A DNA stretch of 64,000 bases from contig JAHLKD010000100.1 in the NCBI GenBank assembly GCA_025526935.1, positions 62,001 through 126,000 of the forward strand, given 5' to 3'. A program made the position numbers and the translations under genes. This DNA is from Cladochytrium replicatum. Its lineage: Eukaryota > Chytridiomycota > Chytridiomycetes > Cladochytriales > Cladochytriaceae. Positions 11,901-23,971 of this stretch are shown here, piece by piece. Position 1 is the stretch's first letter. Every line of letters begins with the position of its first letter. The notes under the pieces were generated by a model. The model saw only the letters and a program-made list of their open reading frames with translations, was not told the DNA's origin and did not search any database.

Positions 11901-12406
11901 AGAACGTTAAGGACTCGGTAACTGATATTGGGTGGTGTCCATGGTCTTCCACCGTATTTGGATGCGTGGCATCTGACGGTCGCATGGAGATTTGGGACTT
12001 GCAGTTCTCTGTGTAAGATATGCTCAACTTTTGTTGACGAGCTGCACCTTAACGATGTCGTCAACGATTAAGCTTGGATCCTGTTCTTTCGCATACAGTT
12101 CTGGACAGGTCATTGACCTCAATTACCTTTGCCTCAAGGACACCGGTTGTTTTAACTGGTGACGACACCGGTGCAATCAGTGTTTATAAATTGAAACGGG
12201 CAAATGGTGGCGAACTCTTCGACATACATCGGTCTGACAATGCAATTACGCCAGAGAAAAGCGGATTGCTTGCTTTAACGTCATTAACTGGCTTTTCAGA
12301 CCACCAAAGCAGAATTCTTTTGTCAATTGTTTCTGGCAAGAATCATCCACCAGGTGAAAATACAGCAAGTGCTGGAAACCTTAACTCGGGATTGGGAAAG
12401 GAGTAA
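8952..12406 (+). CDS. DNAI4: Axonemal dynein intermediate chain, DNAI4/WDR78-like
   Basis: This is a WD-repeat intermediate chain of an inner-arm axonemal dynein, the group that includes Chlamydomonas IC138. Fourteen exons: 8952-9308, 9362-9551, 9604-9821, 9870-10072, 10125-10552, 10611-10625, 10675-10799, 10853-10942, 11010-11161, 11227-11378, 11435-11597, 11645-11861, 11903-12012, 12073-12406, giving 917 residues. Family blocks are QVLDDEGNDVTP, NKEVQAST followed by TGWSIYDTF, LSIMERAVVANNYRKKL, and a WD propeller with LWSFRCELTRARSV, SCSADWTVRLWD and VASDGRMEIWD. Exon 6 is a 15-nt microexon. The gene implies a motile flagellum and therefore zoospores. The ATG at 8952 is preferred over an in-frame ATG at 8793, which adds nothing recognisable. 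Confidence 0.88.
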
Positions 12407-12596
12407 CAATGCGCTGATAACTACATGTAAAGAGATCGGTTGCGTAAATAGACTATGTTGAATTGGGGTTGTTTTTGGAACACTGTGCGATGACCAATCA
12501 GCCGTAATTCAGTATCGCACCAAGTCTGCTTAATCCGCGGTATCGATAACTAGGCAGTACAACTTCACTTTTCCCAGTACTCCGATCATCAACATC

Positions 12597-15118
12597 ATGC
12601 TGGAGAAGAAAAGAGTACTCGGTGATTACAACATTGGAAAGACAATCGGACAAGGGGCCTTTTCGAAGGTCAAGATTGGCTTTCATATTGAAACCAACCA
12701 GAAGGTGAGATGTTTTTGCAGTTGGCATGTGCCCAACTAACTTTTTCCAAGGTGGCAATCAAGGTGATTGACAAGAAGCAGATGGAAGCAAAGGCAAAGA
12801 AGGCGAAAGAGGCGCACGAGCAAAGAGAAAAGCGAGCTCGACGAAACTCAAAGACACCGACAGATGCTAATGGTAATTCTTTACCAGCAACCGAAGCCGA
12901 AGTTGTCTCCAAAGAACCAACACCTGCGGACACCAAGGGCGGTTCTAAGGGTTCTAACGCGGAAGTACCATCGCTCGTTAGCCGACTGCAGCAAGAAGTA
13001 CAATTGCTGATGAGACTGGATCACCCAAATGTCATAAAGCTATATCAAGTGGTAGAAAATGAGGACGAATGTTTCGTAGTCATGTATGTGAACAAAACGC
13101 AGCATGATTGTTGGTTAACGGCTCCTTCAAAAGGGAATATGCATCTGGTGGAGAGCTGATTGAGCATATCGCAGCGAAGGGATATTTGATTGAGAAGGAA
13201 GCGAGGAAGTTCTTCAGACAGATGACATCGGCACTCGACCATTGTCACCTTGCCAACGTTGTTCATCGAGATTTGAAGTAAGCTATCCAAATCCCTCCAG
13301 ATCATCTCATATTATTCGCTGATTTTCATGGAAATAGGCTTGAGAATCTCCTTTTGAACTCAGAAAGGAATCTGCTCATATCTGACTTTGGGCTGGGGAG
13401 GACATTTCAATCCGATGATAACGACCTCATGAAGGTTTGTGTTTAGCCTATCACCAATGATCACTGACACTGAGACTTCCCCGAAAGACTTTTTGCGGGA
13501 CTCCCAACTATGCCGCCGTTGAGCTTATCAGTGGAATACCATATACAGGAGTTAAATCAGATATATGGGCGATGGGCGTTGTGCTTTACGTAATGATGAC
13601 TGGACGCCCTCCATTTGTCGGAGAGAACATATCTCAACTATACAGCAAAATTAAAGCTGTCGATTACAAGTGTCCAGACTACTTCTCAGCGGGTAACTGT
13701 GGTCAGTACCGTTTATAACTCGCTCACCTCTTCTGTTGTCGACTGAAGATTTGGTCGGACTCCTTAAACGAATGCTCGTGAAAGATCCGAAGGAGAGAGC
13801 GAGCATGGATGAAATTCGGCAGCATCCATGGGTGAACTTCGAAGAGGTTGAGCTTCCGTTGAGAGTGCTGCCCAAAGTGGTTGGAAATCCAGATCTGTCA
13901 AAAATAGGACAGTTTATCTCTGGAATACACCAAGATCAAGGATATATTACGTACACATTCCGCGCTCACACTTTCGATGCGAACAAAACCCCAGCTGTGG
14001 CAGCTAAGGGGCGGCAACGAAGAGGGTCCAGGCCACCAGAGCCTCGACCAAGCGCGGCAGGTGGAAGTGCAACATCGAGCAGAGTGTTAAGACGCCTATC
14101 TATTCAGAGTCATGGAGATTCAGCGGGTGGAGCACCGTTGTCTCCTGGATCCATTACTGCTCCTCCCACATTGAACGTCCCCCGAGGGACCCTTGGCCGC
14201 ACCAGGCGAAACACGGTCTCCACTGTCGAAAGTCCAAAAATTGTCATCTCTTGCGAAGAGGGCTCTTTTGCAGCGAAGCCGGCTGGACAAGTTGGAACTC
14301 AAAATCATGTGAACTTTGGCACAGGATCTCGGCTTGGTCAAAGTGGTTCAGCATCCTCGCCAATGTCAATGCGTAAGAGCCGAAGGGCGACACTCTCATC
14401 TGCTGATGCGACATCGCCAACACTTCAGGATCGGGATTTTACCATTATGAGGCGAATGTCCCAAGTTGGGCCAAGTCTCATGCCGACACCATTGGCATCG
14501 GTATCATTTGGATCAACTAATGCTGTCTCAGGGAAAGAGCGTAGAGATTCTAATGAAGCTCCGCGCTTTCAGAGCATGTCTCGCCAACGTTCGACGTCGC
14601 TCTCTCCTCAGGATGCCGCTATCATGACTAAGTCGAATGTTGGCAGCGGTTCCACTGTGAGTGGCCCTGAGGATCATGATCCGATGATGATCAGTGTCGA
14701 GGAATATGAGACAATAGCCGAGGACGAGCCTGCGACCGAGATCACAAAGAACGAGATAGAGAACTGGCACTCTTTGCACCGCCCTCCCAAACAGATTCGG
14801 TCTGTCCGTTTCGCTTATAATTCGACCACTACTTCATCTTCACCACCCTCTCAAATTTTCATGAGTGTTCACCAGGCACTGGTCCTCATTCAAAAGCGTG
14901 AGCCCAGCAATAACCTCACTTTCACTCGTGTCCCGGACCTTTACATGCTGAACTGCGAGTATGCGCCGGTGAACGCGGATGATAGAGTCGAGTTTGAGAT
15001 CGAAATCTGCAAGTTGTGGTTGTTGAAACTGCACGGAATCCGAGTGAAGAGACTTTCGGGCAATCCATTTGTGTTCAAAGATCTATACCATTCTTTGGTG
15101 GATTTCATGAAACTTTAA
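12597..15118 (+). CDS. CAMK-group Ser/Thr protein kinase with C-terminal KA1-like domain
   Basis: Six exons (12597-12704, 12752-13083, 13134-13277, 13338-13434, 13488-13692, 13749-15118) give 751 residues. The kinase domain starts at the N-terminus: Gly loop GQGAFSKV, catalytic Lys in [17 protein letters not shown], then [13 protein letters not shown] and a final HPWV. The hinge region [10 protein letters not shown] fits the AMPK/SNF1/MARK (CAMKL) group. The last 70 residues ([20 protein letters not shown] onward) resemble a KA1 domain, which binds acidic phospholipids or autoinhibits in MARK/Kin1 kinases. Two oddities: an insert of some 60 Lys/Glu/Ser-rich residues between the catalytic-Lys strand and helix C, and AVE where APE is usual. 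The middle (about residues 370-600) is Ser-rich linker. The exact orthologue is not decided. Confidence 0.85.
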
Positions 15119-15576
15119 ATAATGGAGAACTTTTTTCTAATCACTTTTTATAACTGAATGCGATGTTTGAATAATGGAACCCATATGGCCACCAAGAATG
15201 GCAAAACACAGCAGAATACATTTTTTTCAAAAAAGAGACATACGCGAACTCACCGAGCAAGGAGTTGAGTAAAATGGTATCCATACCAGGGTAGTATTTC
15301 AACGAAAACACTTCAAAAGATTCTCAATACGAGACAAAGAGGCGTTCAAAGGGAGTTATTGGAATTTATAACAGAACAACAGAACAAAAGAGTTTCATAC
15401 CCTCTGAACTTGGACAGATACAATAACTGCTCAAGACAGATGACACTGAAAAGGGAGTGAAGTTGGGTGTAATCGATGATTCTCCAGGAATCGAATGATT
15501 AAACGCTGAGTATGATCACGCTAGGACGGAATGAAAGGTTACTATGAGGAGAGCTGAGATCACATCAATGTGATCA
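15119..15576. other. Convergent intergenic region, nothing recognised
   Basis: About 460 bp between the kinase stop and the stop of the minus-strand gene that follows. It is A/T-rich with a T run near 15220. No open frame, repeat or RNA gene stands out; it presumably holds the 3' UTRs of both genes. Confidence 0.5.
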
Positions 15577-17043
15577 TTATCCACGCTTTCGGAGCGCGAA
15601 GGGTTGCTTCAGTGTATCCACGACTTCTCTGAACGGGTTTGTTTTCCGTCCGTTTGCTCGACTGGGTGACTGAAGAGAAAAACAGATATTAGTTATACTC
15701 AATCGATTGAGGCATCTTTCGTTTCAAACCTCTAATACTTCGAATCTAACTTGCAATTGCGTTGTCCCAGATCGAGAAGGAAAAGTATGGCCACGGTATG
15801 GCACATTCTGAGGATACGGAAGCGCAGGCAAAGGCTTGTATACCTCAGAGTGAAGACTGAGGTTGTTTCTCTCGAATATTTTCGTGAATACATCAATATC
15901 CAGAGATGGTGTATGGGTCAAAGCGCGATGCGGAGCATTCTCAGGTTCCGGAACGCTTGTATGCGGCAAGCTGGTGCTATGCGCTTCCTTGTCAACATCA
16001 AAAGTTCCAAAAAATCCTCCTTGGCGCTCCGGTGTGGTTTGTCGGGACGTGGTGTGTGAAGATGCCAGCTCTCCATACGCCTCGATCACATCCAGAGTAG
16101 ACAAGTCGGCCGGGGCAGTCGAGTTGGTAACAGGGGGGGCCCAAGCTATGAGGGTAGTAGTGGTGTCGGTCAACGCTGGTCCTCGGACATGGGTGATTGT
16201 GTCGGTGGATCGCGTCGGAACCGAAAGCACCAATGACTCCTGGGTTAGTCGCAACAACGGATGCTGAGCGGTTGAGGAGCTTAGAGAGCGGTTTCGTCCA
16301 GAGCGTTCCTCGTAGTTTGTGTACGGTGCCGCACCGATACGGACCGGGATCACAACCTTGTCGTCCTCCTCAGAGAAAGAGTTCCATTCATGTTCGGGGA
16401 GCGGGGAGGCGGGCTCAGGAGAAAAGAGAGTCCCGGGCAGATCAACGGGAGTCAGTGATGCTGCGGGAGTATCCACTTCGGCATGGATAGGAACCGAGTC
16501 AAGGACCTCCCTCAGAGCTTGAAATCGAGCCCAAGATACCTTGCGCTCGAGCGACTTCGGGACCATGTCTTCCTCTTCGAACGAAAGGTTCCGCGGTTCA
16601 AGAAGCTCGTAGAGATGCCACTTGTCAACTGGCTGTCGGTGACTGTTGCTGTCACGAGAGTATCCAGTAAAGTGAGAGTTCGTAGGTAATATGTAAACAG
16701 ATGTTGTCGATGTCCAGCCGTCAGAATGAGCAGAGGGAGCGGAATGATGTCGAGCTCGATGAGGTATGACAGGTGGGTAGAAAATGTCGTGAGTTTCAGG
16801 TGTAACATTCTCAGATACGTCACAATAGAAGGATGCGGTCGTATTGCTTCTGATTGCTGGTGGAGCAGTTGACTCCGGTGCTTGGGATTGTGACAAGCTG
16901 GTCTCTGATCTGTTCGTCCTCACCCACCACCCGTTCTTTGATCCCTTGCGCAGAAGCTGAGATCTGCGCTTGCATCTGATCTCGCTCTCCTGCTTCGATT
17001 GCGGAAAGAAGCCTGAAAGGAACCTCTGTGGACTGAATCCCAT
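15577..17043 (-). CDS. Low-complexity Ser/Thr/Pro-rich protein of unknown function
   Basis: I do not recognise this protein. Two exons are inferred. The first runs 17043-15739. The intron 15738-15670 has a textbook branch sequence (CTAAT), a pyrimidine tract and CAG. The last exon 15669-15577 adds 30 residues ending RKRG. The total is 465 residues. The N-terminus is basic (residues about 20-45, KRRSQLLRKGSK); the rest is Ser/Thr/Pro-rich with acidic patches such as SFEEEDMVP. No membrane segment or signal peptide is evident and a disordered regulatory protein is plausible. Without the intron the protein would stop seven codons after the donor, so the intron is a prediction worth testing. Confidence 0.55.
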
Positions 17044-17552
17044 TGTTGCGAAGTTGTGGTGGAAGTGGATTGGGCAATCGTTTTATGTGTCAACCTGTCT
17101 TCACTAATATTTGATTAAAGTGATCCCATGTAGGGACGGTTATGTCACGGCACTATCCAATTTTCCAAGCTTTTCTCATTTGTTCTTGGTGTTGGGACTG
17201 TTCCCAAAGGGTCTTCAATGGTGACTGTATTTCGTTCCCACCAAGCCACACCAGAAAAAGGGTTTCATTTCATACGGACTCTGAAAGCTCACACCCCCCA
17301 GGAGATCACCACCGTCGACTTTTTTAGACGGCTCCCGGGCTAGCTCTCCACTATTGTAAGCTACTCAGTGTGCTATTACCGCATTCCCGGTGGTCGGCGG
17401 CTGGGGTGGGCTGAAATCGATGGGGGCTGGGGCCAAGGGCCTCCAAAGGGCGACCGTTCTCACACTTATGAAATGGTGTTTGGACCTTTTGAAGGTTTTA
17501 CTGAACAATTTTTTTTTCTATTGCGCAGATCATAACCCGATAAATTGGCAAA
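17044..17552. other. Divergent intergenic region upstream of CCT7
   Basis: About 510 bp between the starts of the unknown minus-strand gene and CCT7. A T-rich tract ends close to 17520, followed shortly by the CCT7 ATG. No recognisable TATA box, heat-shock element or repeat was found by eye. Confidence 0.4.
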
Positions 17553-19621
17553 ATGAATCCGATGATGATGGTAACTGGTCTTTTACCGCGCAAATGCCGC
17601 TCGAATTCACGTCTCCACGTAGCAACCACAAATTATTGTCCTCAGGGAAGGGACGGATACATCCCAAGGGAAGGGCCAGCTGCTGTCCAACATCAACGCG
17701 TGTATGGCGGTTGCCGATTCCATTCGGACAACCTTAGGTCCGCGTGGCATGGATAAGCTGATCGTCGATGGAAAGGGCCAGGTCACGATTTCCAACGATG
17801 GTGCGACCATCTTGAAATTGTTGGACATCGTTCACCCAGCTGGCAAAGCACTTGTTGACATTTCGCGTGCCCAGGATGCTGAGGTAGGGCTCTGTTCAGC
17901 CTTTTTCGTCGTCGCTTAATACGCCATCGTGACTCAACTCGCAGGTCGGCGATGGAACAACGAGTGTAACGCTCTTCGCTGCTGAACTTTTGAAGGAGAT
18001 CAAACAGTTTATCGAGGAAGGGATAGCTCCACAGGTCGTCATCCGAGGCTTCCGAAAAGCGTCAACACTGGTGGGGCTTTAATTTCTTGCTGCGATGTAC
18101 TGGGCTACAATTCCAATTTAGGCAATACAGAAAGTGAGAGAGCTCGCCGAGACGGTTGAAAAGAAGGACAGCTCGTATGTGACAATTAAGCTTAACGGAG
18201 TATGCATCTGACACTTTTTCAGGGAGTTCCGAGGGCTTCTTGAAAAGTGCGCAGCCACAGCGATGTCGTCAAAGCTGATTCACTCGCACAAAGAGTTTTT
18301 CACTAAGATGGTGGTCGATGCAGTGTTGCACTTGGATCAGATCGAGCTGAACGAGAGGATGATTGGGATGAAGAAGGTTCCGGGGGGTGCAATGCAGGAT
18401 TCGCTTTTTGTCGATGGTGTCGCTTTCAAAAAGACTTTCTCATACGCCGGTTTTGAACAGCAACCGAAGAGCTTCGAGTACCCCCTTATTCTCTGCTTGA
18501 ATGTCGAATTGGAACTGAAGGCTGAGAAGGACAACGCTGAAGTTCGCATTGAAGAGGTTAAGGTAAAATCGAATCCAAGCTATTTTTCAACTTTTCTGAC
18601 ATACTTTGCAGGAATACCAATCGATTGTCGACGCAGAATGGTCCATTATTTATGACAAGCTGGAGAAAATTGTACAGACTGGCGCGAAAGTGGTCCTTTC
18701 TCGTCTTCCAATTGGTGATTTGGCAACGCAATACTTTGCCGACCGTGACATTTTCTGTGCTGGACGAGTGCCTAATGAGGATCTGCAGCGAGTTGTTAAG
18801 GCTGTGGGAGGATCGGTTCAGTCTTCTGTTAATGACATTAAGCCGAAGCTTCACCTTGGAACTTGCGCAAAGTTTGAGGAACGTCAGATCGGTGGAGAAC
18901 GATTCAACTTGTTCATGGGTTGCCCACAGGCGAAGACCTGCACACTTGTGCTGCGTGGTGGTGCGGAGCAGTTCATCGCGGAGGTTGAGCGGTCTCTGCA
19001 TGACGCGATTATGATTGTTCGCCGAACCATCAAGAACAAGGCTATTGTTGCCGGCGGTGGTGCAACTGAGGTAATATTATCAGATTATTTAATTCACCCA
19101 CTTCTTGTTTTGAAATTTTCTTCAGATGGAGCTGTCCAAATACCTGCGAGACTATTCCCGCACTGTTGAGGGAAAGCAGCAAATGATTATTGCTTCGTTC
19201 GCAAAGGCTTTGGAGGTTATTCCAAGACAGTTGTGCGATAATGCCGGCTTCGATGCAACAGATATTCTGAACAAGCTTCGTCAGAAGCACGCACAAGGTG
19301 AGAACATTTTTCTTTCTCTATGTCGTTGGATTTCTGAGTTAGTATTTGCTCTCGTTTGCAGGCGACATATGGGCGGGTGTGGACATGGAGACGGAGTCTA
19401 TTGCGGATAACTTCGAGAAGTTCGTCTGGGAGCCAGCACTTGTGAAGATCAACATGCTGTCGGCTGCCTCGGAAGCAGCATGCCTCATTCTCTCAGTAGA
19501 CGAGACTGTGAAGAACCCACAAAGTGAAAAACCGGGAGGTGCAAATGCGATCGGTGGTAACCAGGTTGCGCCGCGGATGGGCGGCGGACGAGGACGTGGG
19601 CGTGGGATTCCTCGCCGCTGA
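17553..19621 (+). CDS. CCT7: Cytosolic chaperonin TRiC/CCT subunit eta
   Basis: CCT eta is one of eight subunits of the ATP-driven ring chaperonin that folds actin, tubulin and WD-repeat proteins. Eight exons: 17553-17570, 17623-17883, 17945-18070, 18122-18174, 18223-18562, 18612-19070, 19126-19297, 19362-19621, giving 562 residues. The first exon holds only six codons; the second starts with the family N-terminus [16 protein letters not shown]-site blocks are [18 protein letters not shown] and GDGTTSVT. Eta-specific segments include GGERFN and [15 protein letters not shown], and the tail is Gly/Arg-rich. The tiny first exon is chosen because a stop codon immediately precedes the second exon in frame. 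A poly(A) signal lies about 20 bp downstream. Confidence 0.94.
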
Positions 19622-19640
19622 ATATGTTTGAAGTGATGAA

Positions 19641-19646
19641 AATAAA
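19641..19646 (+). terminator. Polyadenylation signal of CCT7
   Basis: A canonical AATAAA hexamer 20 bp after the CCT7 stop codon, in an A/T-rich stretch and about 40 bp before the next ATG. The gap between CCT7 and the next gene is only about 60 bp, so this hexamer must lie in or near the promoter of that gene. Confidence 0.6.
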
Positions 19647-19682
19647 CTTTTTAATTGAATTTACTATGGCGCAGTCATCAAG

Positions 19683-20255
19683 ATGGAGTCCAAATCACTG
19701 GCGGACCAGCGGAAGCTCAGCGAGGCAGATGATCCACCCGGTGGTCCAGTAATACCGCTGAACGATCTGTACAGCGCAGGCGCAAATGCAGATCTGGAGG
19801 CTGCCGCAGACGAAGAGGTGGATGAATGGTTGCGTCCTACCGATATAACAGCCATCCCAAGTGCTACTCCCCTGCAACCCAAACAAGTCCGCTCGCTCTG
19901 GGATCTGAAACATCTTTACGATGAAACCAGTCGGCTTTCATTCCTCACATCCAGCACTGGGACCAACTCATCGAGCGTGGTGGTCCATCCCGAAGAGTCA
20001 CACGTTCTAGTGAGCGAAACAGAGTCGTTCGGCGGATCTCAGTGGCCGCCTTATTCCTCGAGACATGTTGATCCGACGACTTCGACGCAGACACAGCGGT
20101 CTCGAATCGGGGTGCGGATAGCTGCTCAGATCGAGAGGCAGAAGCAGGTCAAAAGGCTCGTTTGGTTCTCGACAGCTTTTGCGGTCCTCGGATTCGCAAC
20201 TCTCATTGTTGTGACTGTGTATTATACCGTAAGAGGGGGGCAAGATCTTAGTTGA
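19683..20255 (+). CDS. Small tail-anchored membrane protein, unknown function
   Basis: A single exon of 190 residues, not recognised. The first 160 residues are hydrophilic and acidic near the start (AADEEVDEWLRP). A basic stretch (RQKQVKR) is followed by one strongly hydrophobic segment of about 23 residues (WFSTAFAVLGFATLIVVTVY) and a tail of eight residues ending at Ser. With no signal peptide and a single membrane segment at the C-terminus, it has the layout of a tail-anchored protein of the ER or outer mitochondrial membrane. SNARE-type heptads are not evident. It starts 61 bp after the CCT7 stop on the same strand. Confidence 0.6.
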   Translation: MESKSLADQRKLSEADDPPGGPVIPLNDLYSAGANADLEAAADEEVDEWLRPTDITAIPSATPLQPKQVRSLWDLKHLYDETSRLSFLTSSTGTNSSSVVVHPEESHVLVSETESFGGSQWPPYSSRHVDPTTSTQTQRSRIGVRIAAQIERQKQVKRLVWFSTAFAVLGFATLIVVTVYYTVRGGQDLS

Positions 20256-20370
20256 TGTTGATTGCGACGTTGCAAAATTGCCCTTCTTTGACTTTTATAT
20301 ATGATGGTTATAATTCTCTCTTGCCTTATATTCCTGCAGCTTGCAACTTCCTTCTTCCTGAATTTAGACT

Positions 20371-22130
20371 GTGCAAGAGTTTGATGTCAATATAATTTAC
20401 AATCAGTTTTTACAAAGTCATACTTCATTCTTCGGGCCACTTAATACTGTCGTGCTAAAAATGTCTGACTTTGCGAAGGATCAAAGTCTAATGCTGAGAA
20501 CACTCTACAAGATATCAAAGGGAGCGAGGCACCAAATCTGCTTCTTTCAACATTGGATCTCAGGCTAGATGTGAGGTTCGGAGCTTTGTTTGCTGAAGTT
20601 GGATGATGATGAAGAAGCAATCTTTTGGAAGGGAAGCATGGTGAGTGGGTAAAAGCCATTAATAACGCTTATTCGCAGAGCGGACAAAGGATAATGTCAC
20701 AAGGAAAGAAATCCATGCGATCAGGTTCAGTTGAACAGACTGACAGCTTCCAACATGTTATTGAAATGATAAGGTGCGGTAAAGTCATGATATGATGGTC
20801 CCATGCAGTCTTCAAAAGAGCTACAACAGCAAACTCCCTTAGTATTGCAACTCGAGGTCGACAAGCTGAAGGCAACTGTTCAGTGCCTCACAAGACACTA
20901 TCAGGTAGGAAGGTTTTTAAGATGTAATGTAATGGTCTTACCCTGATTGACACATAAAGATACCATGGTCTCTTTGAAAGAAGAGACAATCGTGCCTCCA
21001 TCCTCAGAAGCAACCTTACATGGTATTAAATAGAATTATTGATGTACTGCAAGCTGGAAGATACACTGTGCAAAGCATTACAAACTGAGCTTTGGCTTGG
21101 CTGTCACAAAAAGCAATAGTTGCTGAGATTGAAGAAGTCACTCCATTGAGCAAAGTACAACAAATGCTCTCAGATTCATTTCTCTCTAACAAAACCCCAG
21201 ATTTTACAATCACCAGGAAATTGGAAGGAAGTTCACAAACAATCCCGCTCCAGAAAGGAGGTTATTGAGGAATATTTGTGACAGGGTCATTTACTCAACT
21301 GATGAATGGATGCATGTAAAGATTAAAGAGTTACCGAAAACGTTATCAAGATTTTAAAACTAAGGCAATGAGCTGGCCAATCATTTATTGTCCTTGATAA
21401 GTGATTTGCAACAACAAGGGGAAGCTGCAAAACAGAAACAGGAACAGGAGGCAACAATAGATCAAGACGCAAACATTTTGAAACATGAGATCTAGCGAGA
21501 GTTGCAGCAGCGCAACAGGGACAACGTTATAAAACAAACGTCCAAGACAATACTGCAGAAGCCTCAAGAGTGACGAAATAGGGAAGCACAGAGGAGCAGT
21601 TGCTAGTGCATGAAGGTGGGCAGATGCAAGGGGAGCAAAGCTAGCAGCTATAGCTCCATAGCAGATGAAGCTAATTGGTGGAAATGATTTGCAATAACAT
21701 GACAAAGGTAGGGAACTACAGCATTCACAGCCAGGAACAGGAAGTGATTGTTGAAAGGAACAGGAGAATAACGAAAGTGCTTTCCCTGGTGAAGAAAGAA
21801 TGACAACATAGAGTGAACCATATCAGGGGTATCATCATCCAACCAACGCTGAAACATATGAAACTACAGATATTGAAGCCGAAACTGAATTTCAGGAAAC
21901 TTAAAAACAGCATATCCCCGGCAATTGAAGTGGAAAATGAAAGGTGAAGAAATCGACACAAACTTTGGTGAATAAAAGTCCGAACTGGTTTGCAAACAGC
22001 AACAGAGCGAAGAATAAAATATAAAACAAATTCAAGTGTCAGTCGATAAAAGACAAATACAAATGATGAACCACAACCAGAGAATGAGAACCAAACATCC
22101 TTGAAAAAGAAACCAAAGCAAAAGAAGCTG
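20371..22130 (+). pseudogene. Eroded coding sequence with Gln/Glu-rich coiled-coil segments
   Basis: This A/T-rich stretch translates on the plus strand into short peptide runs interrupted by many stops and frame changes, for example LQQQGEAAKQKQEQEATIDQ at about 21407 and SSKELQQQTPLVLQLEVDKL at about 20815. The Gln/Glu/Lys periodicity resembles coiled coil. No intact frame exceeds about 100 residues, so an old pseudogene (or several pieces) is the likely explanation. The parent gene is not recognised. It borders the retroelement array and has a base composition unlike the housekeeping genes around it. Confidence 0.35.
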
Positions 22131-22200
22131 CACGTGCTTTAGCAAGTCGATGGGAAACAGTCAGTGAAACATCAAATCCAGTATCTCCGGAAAAGCAAAC

Positions 22201-23877
22201 CTAAATAACAAAATGAAGGCTTGACATGCAGGGTTTGCCCATGAGGAAGCAAAGGCGAATTATGGGAATTCTTGTGAGAATCACAGACTTCAAAGGAGCA
22301 AAAGAAAAACCACGAGCTTGGGCAAACTTTTCACAAACAGAGAGAGGAACCTGCATAGCATCCAAAGTAAGTGTAAACAAAGCCAAATCATCTGCAAATA
22401 AAAAAGAATTGTATCGTGGTTTGGCAGGATGAAAGAGTGTTGTAGGAGGGGCAAACGGTCAGAGGAGCCCCAGGCAGAGGATCAAGCAAAGTGATATAGA
22501 GAATTGGACTGAGAACAGAACCTTGAAACAAACCTCTAAACAAATCAAAAGCATCTGAAAAACACTTTGCAACAACCACTCTGGAAGAACAAAAATCAAA
22601 CAGAGACTTCAAAACAAAAACAAATGGCAACGGTACTACCCTAGAAAGAAGCTCAGCCCAAAGAATTGCACGATTGAATGTCATAAGCTGCTTGACTATC
22701 TAAAAAACCAGCAGCAATTGATTCCTCATGTCAAATTATAGTTGATTTTGTTGAGGCAGCAGCAGTTCTGACATTGGGACCACCAACACCTTGCGGTAGA
22801 GCACCAGCGACCACTCCTCTGCCCCCTGAGATTGCTTTGTTGCGTAATAAGGCTCGTTCAGCATTCTGTGACTATTATTCCCTCTTGCACCACAATTCTT
22901 CTGACCCTCTTCTTCCTTTCTAAGAACTCGCCAATGTGATAGTCACAAAGCATTCAAATCAGCTCTGAGATAACACAGGCGTAAGACAAAAGCATTTTTT
23001 TTTATGACCCTAGTTCTTCATCAGTGCCTTCTCTTCTGAAACATGTGTCTCATGCTCGGCGCTGTGCTAACTTTCGTACTTCAGCGAATGGTTTAGATTT
23101 TGATCCTCAGTCTTTAGCCAAATATGCTGATCATTTTGCTAGTGTCTACAATGCTCAGGCTGCTGACCCGGTTTCACCTTCTATTGTTCTGTGTGATTTT
23201 CAACTTGCCATTGGATGTTGAAGCTTTGTTCTAGCTATTAGGGACTGCCCTTTGGAGTCTGCCCCGCGTCATGATCGCCTGCCCGCAGAACTTTATCGCC
23301 CAATTTCAGCTATTCTTGCTCCATTGTTCTTGCAGCTTTCTCAGTCCATTTTTCGCAGTAGTCTTACACCCACTTCATGGAATCTTGGGCTTTTACACCC
23401 AGTTTGGAAGCAACGTGGTACGCTTGGTGACATTACTGATTATCGCCCCATCACTCTTTCGTGTGTTGCCCGAAAAAAAGCGAGCTTTGTTGCCACATCT
23501 TTATTCTGTTATCACGTCTCAACGCCCACTTGATGCTGCCCAAGTGGGATTTCAGTCACACCGCTCGGAAATGGAATGTGTTTTTGGTCTTCAGGCATGT
23601 ATCTCCTGTGCGTCTAATGCCAAGGTTCCTTGGGTTCCATGGGCCACTGCACGAGAAATAGAAGTCCCCACAGGGACCTGAGGTGTTTCCAATGCTGCTG
23701 ATAGCGCCTCTGATGTTGGAGGAAGCAGAATCTTAGCAGTTTCTCTGTGCGACTTACGAATAACTTCATTTGGAGGGGGTGCGGCAGGCAGAGGGGGTGC
23801 GTCAGGCGGCTGCACAGGCAGAGCGCTGGGAGGTACTGATTTTTGAGAGAGAGGAGAGAGAGAGAGAGAGACAGAGA

Positions 23878-23971
<94 letters not shown>

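Noticed and set aside
15751-16689. Several plus-strand frames of 60-130 codons.
   Set aside because: All are antisense shadows of the 465-residue minus-strand protein.
20371-22130. A live coiled-coil gene.
   Set aside because: Stops and frame changes occur every 20-60 codons and no set of introns restores a frame.
22201-23690. Two independent reverse transcriptase genes on opposite strands.
   Set aside because: The pieces are complementary parts of one reverse transcriptase, broken at one point, so a single rearranged element is the simpler reading.
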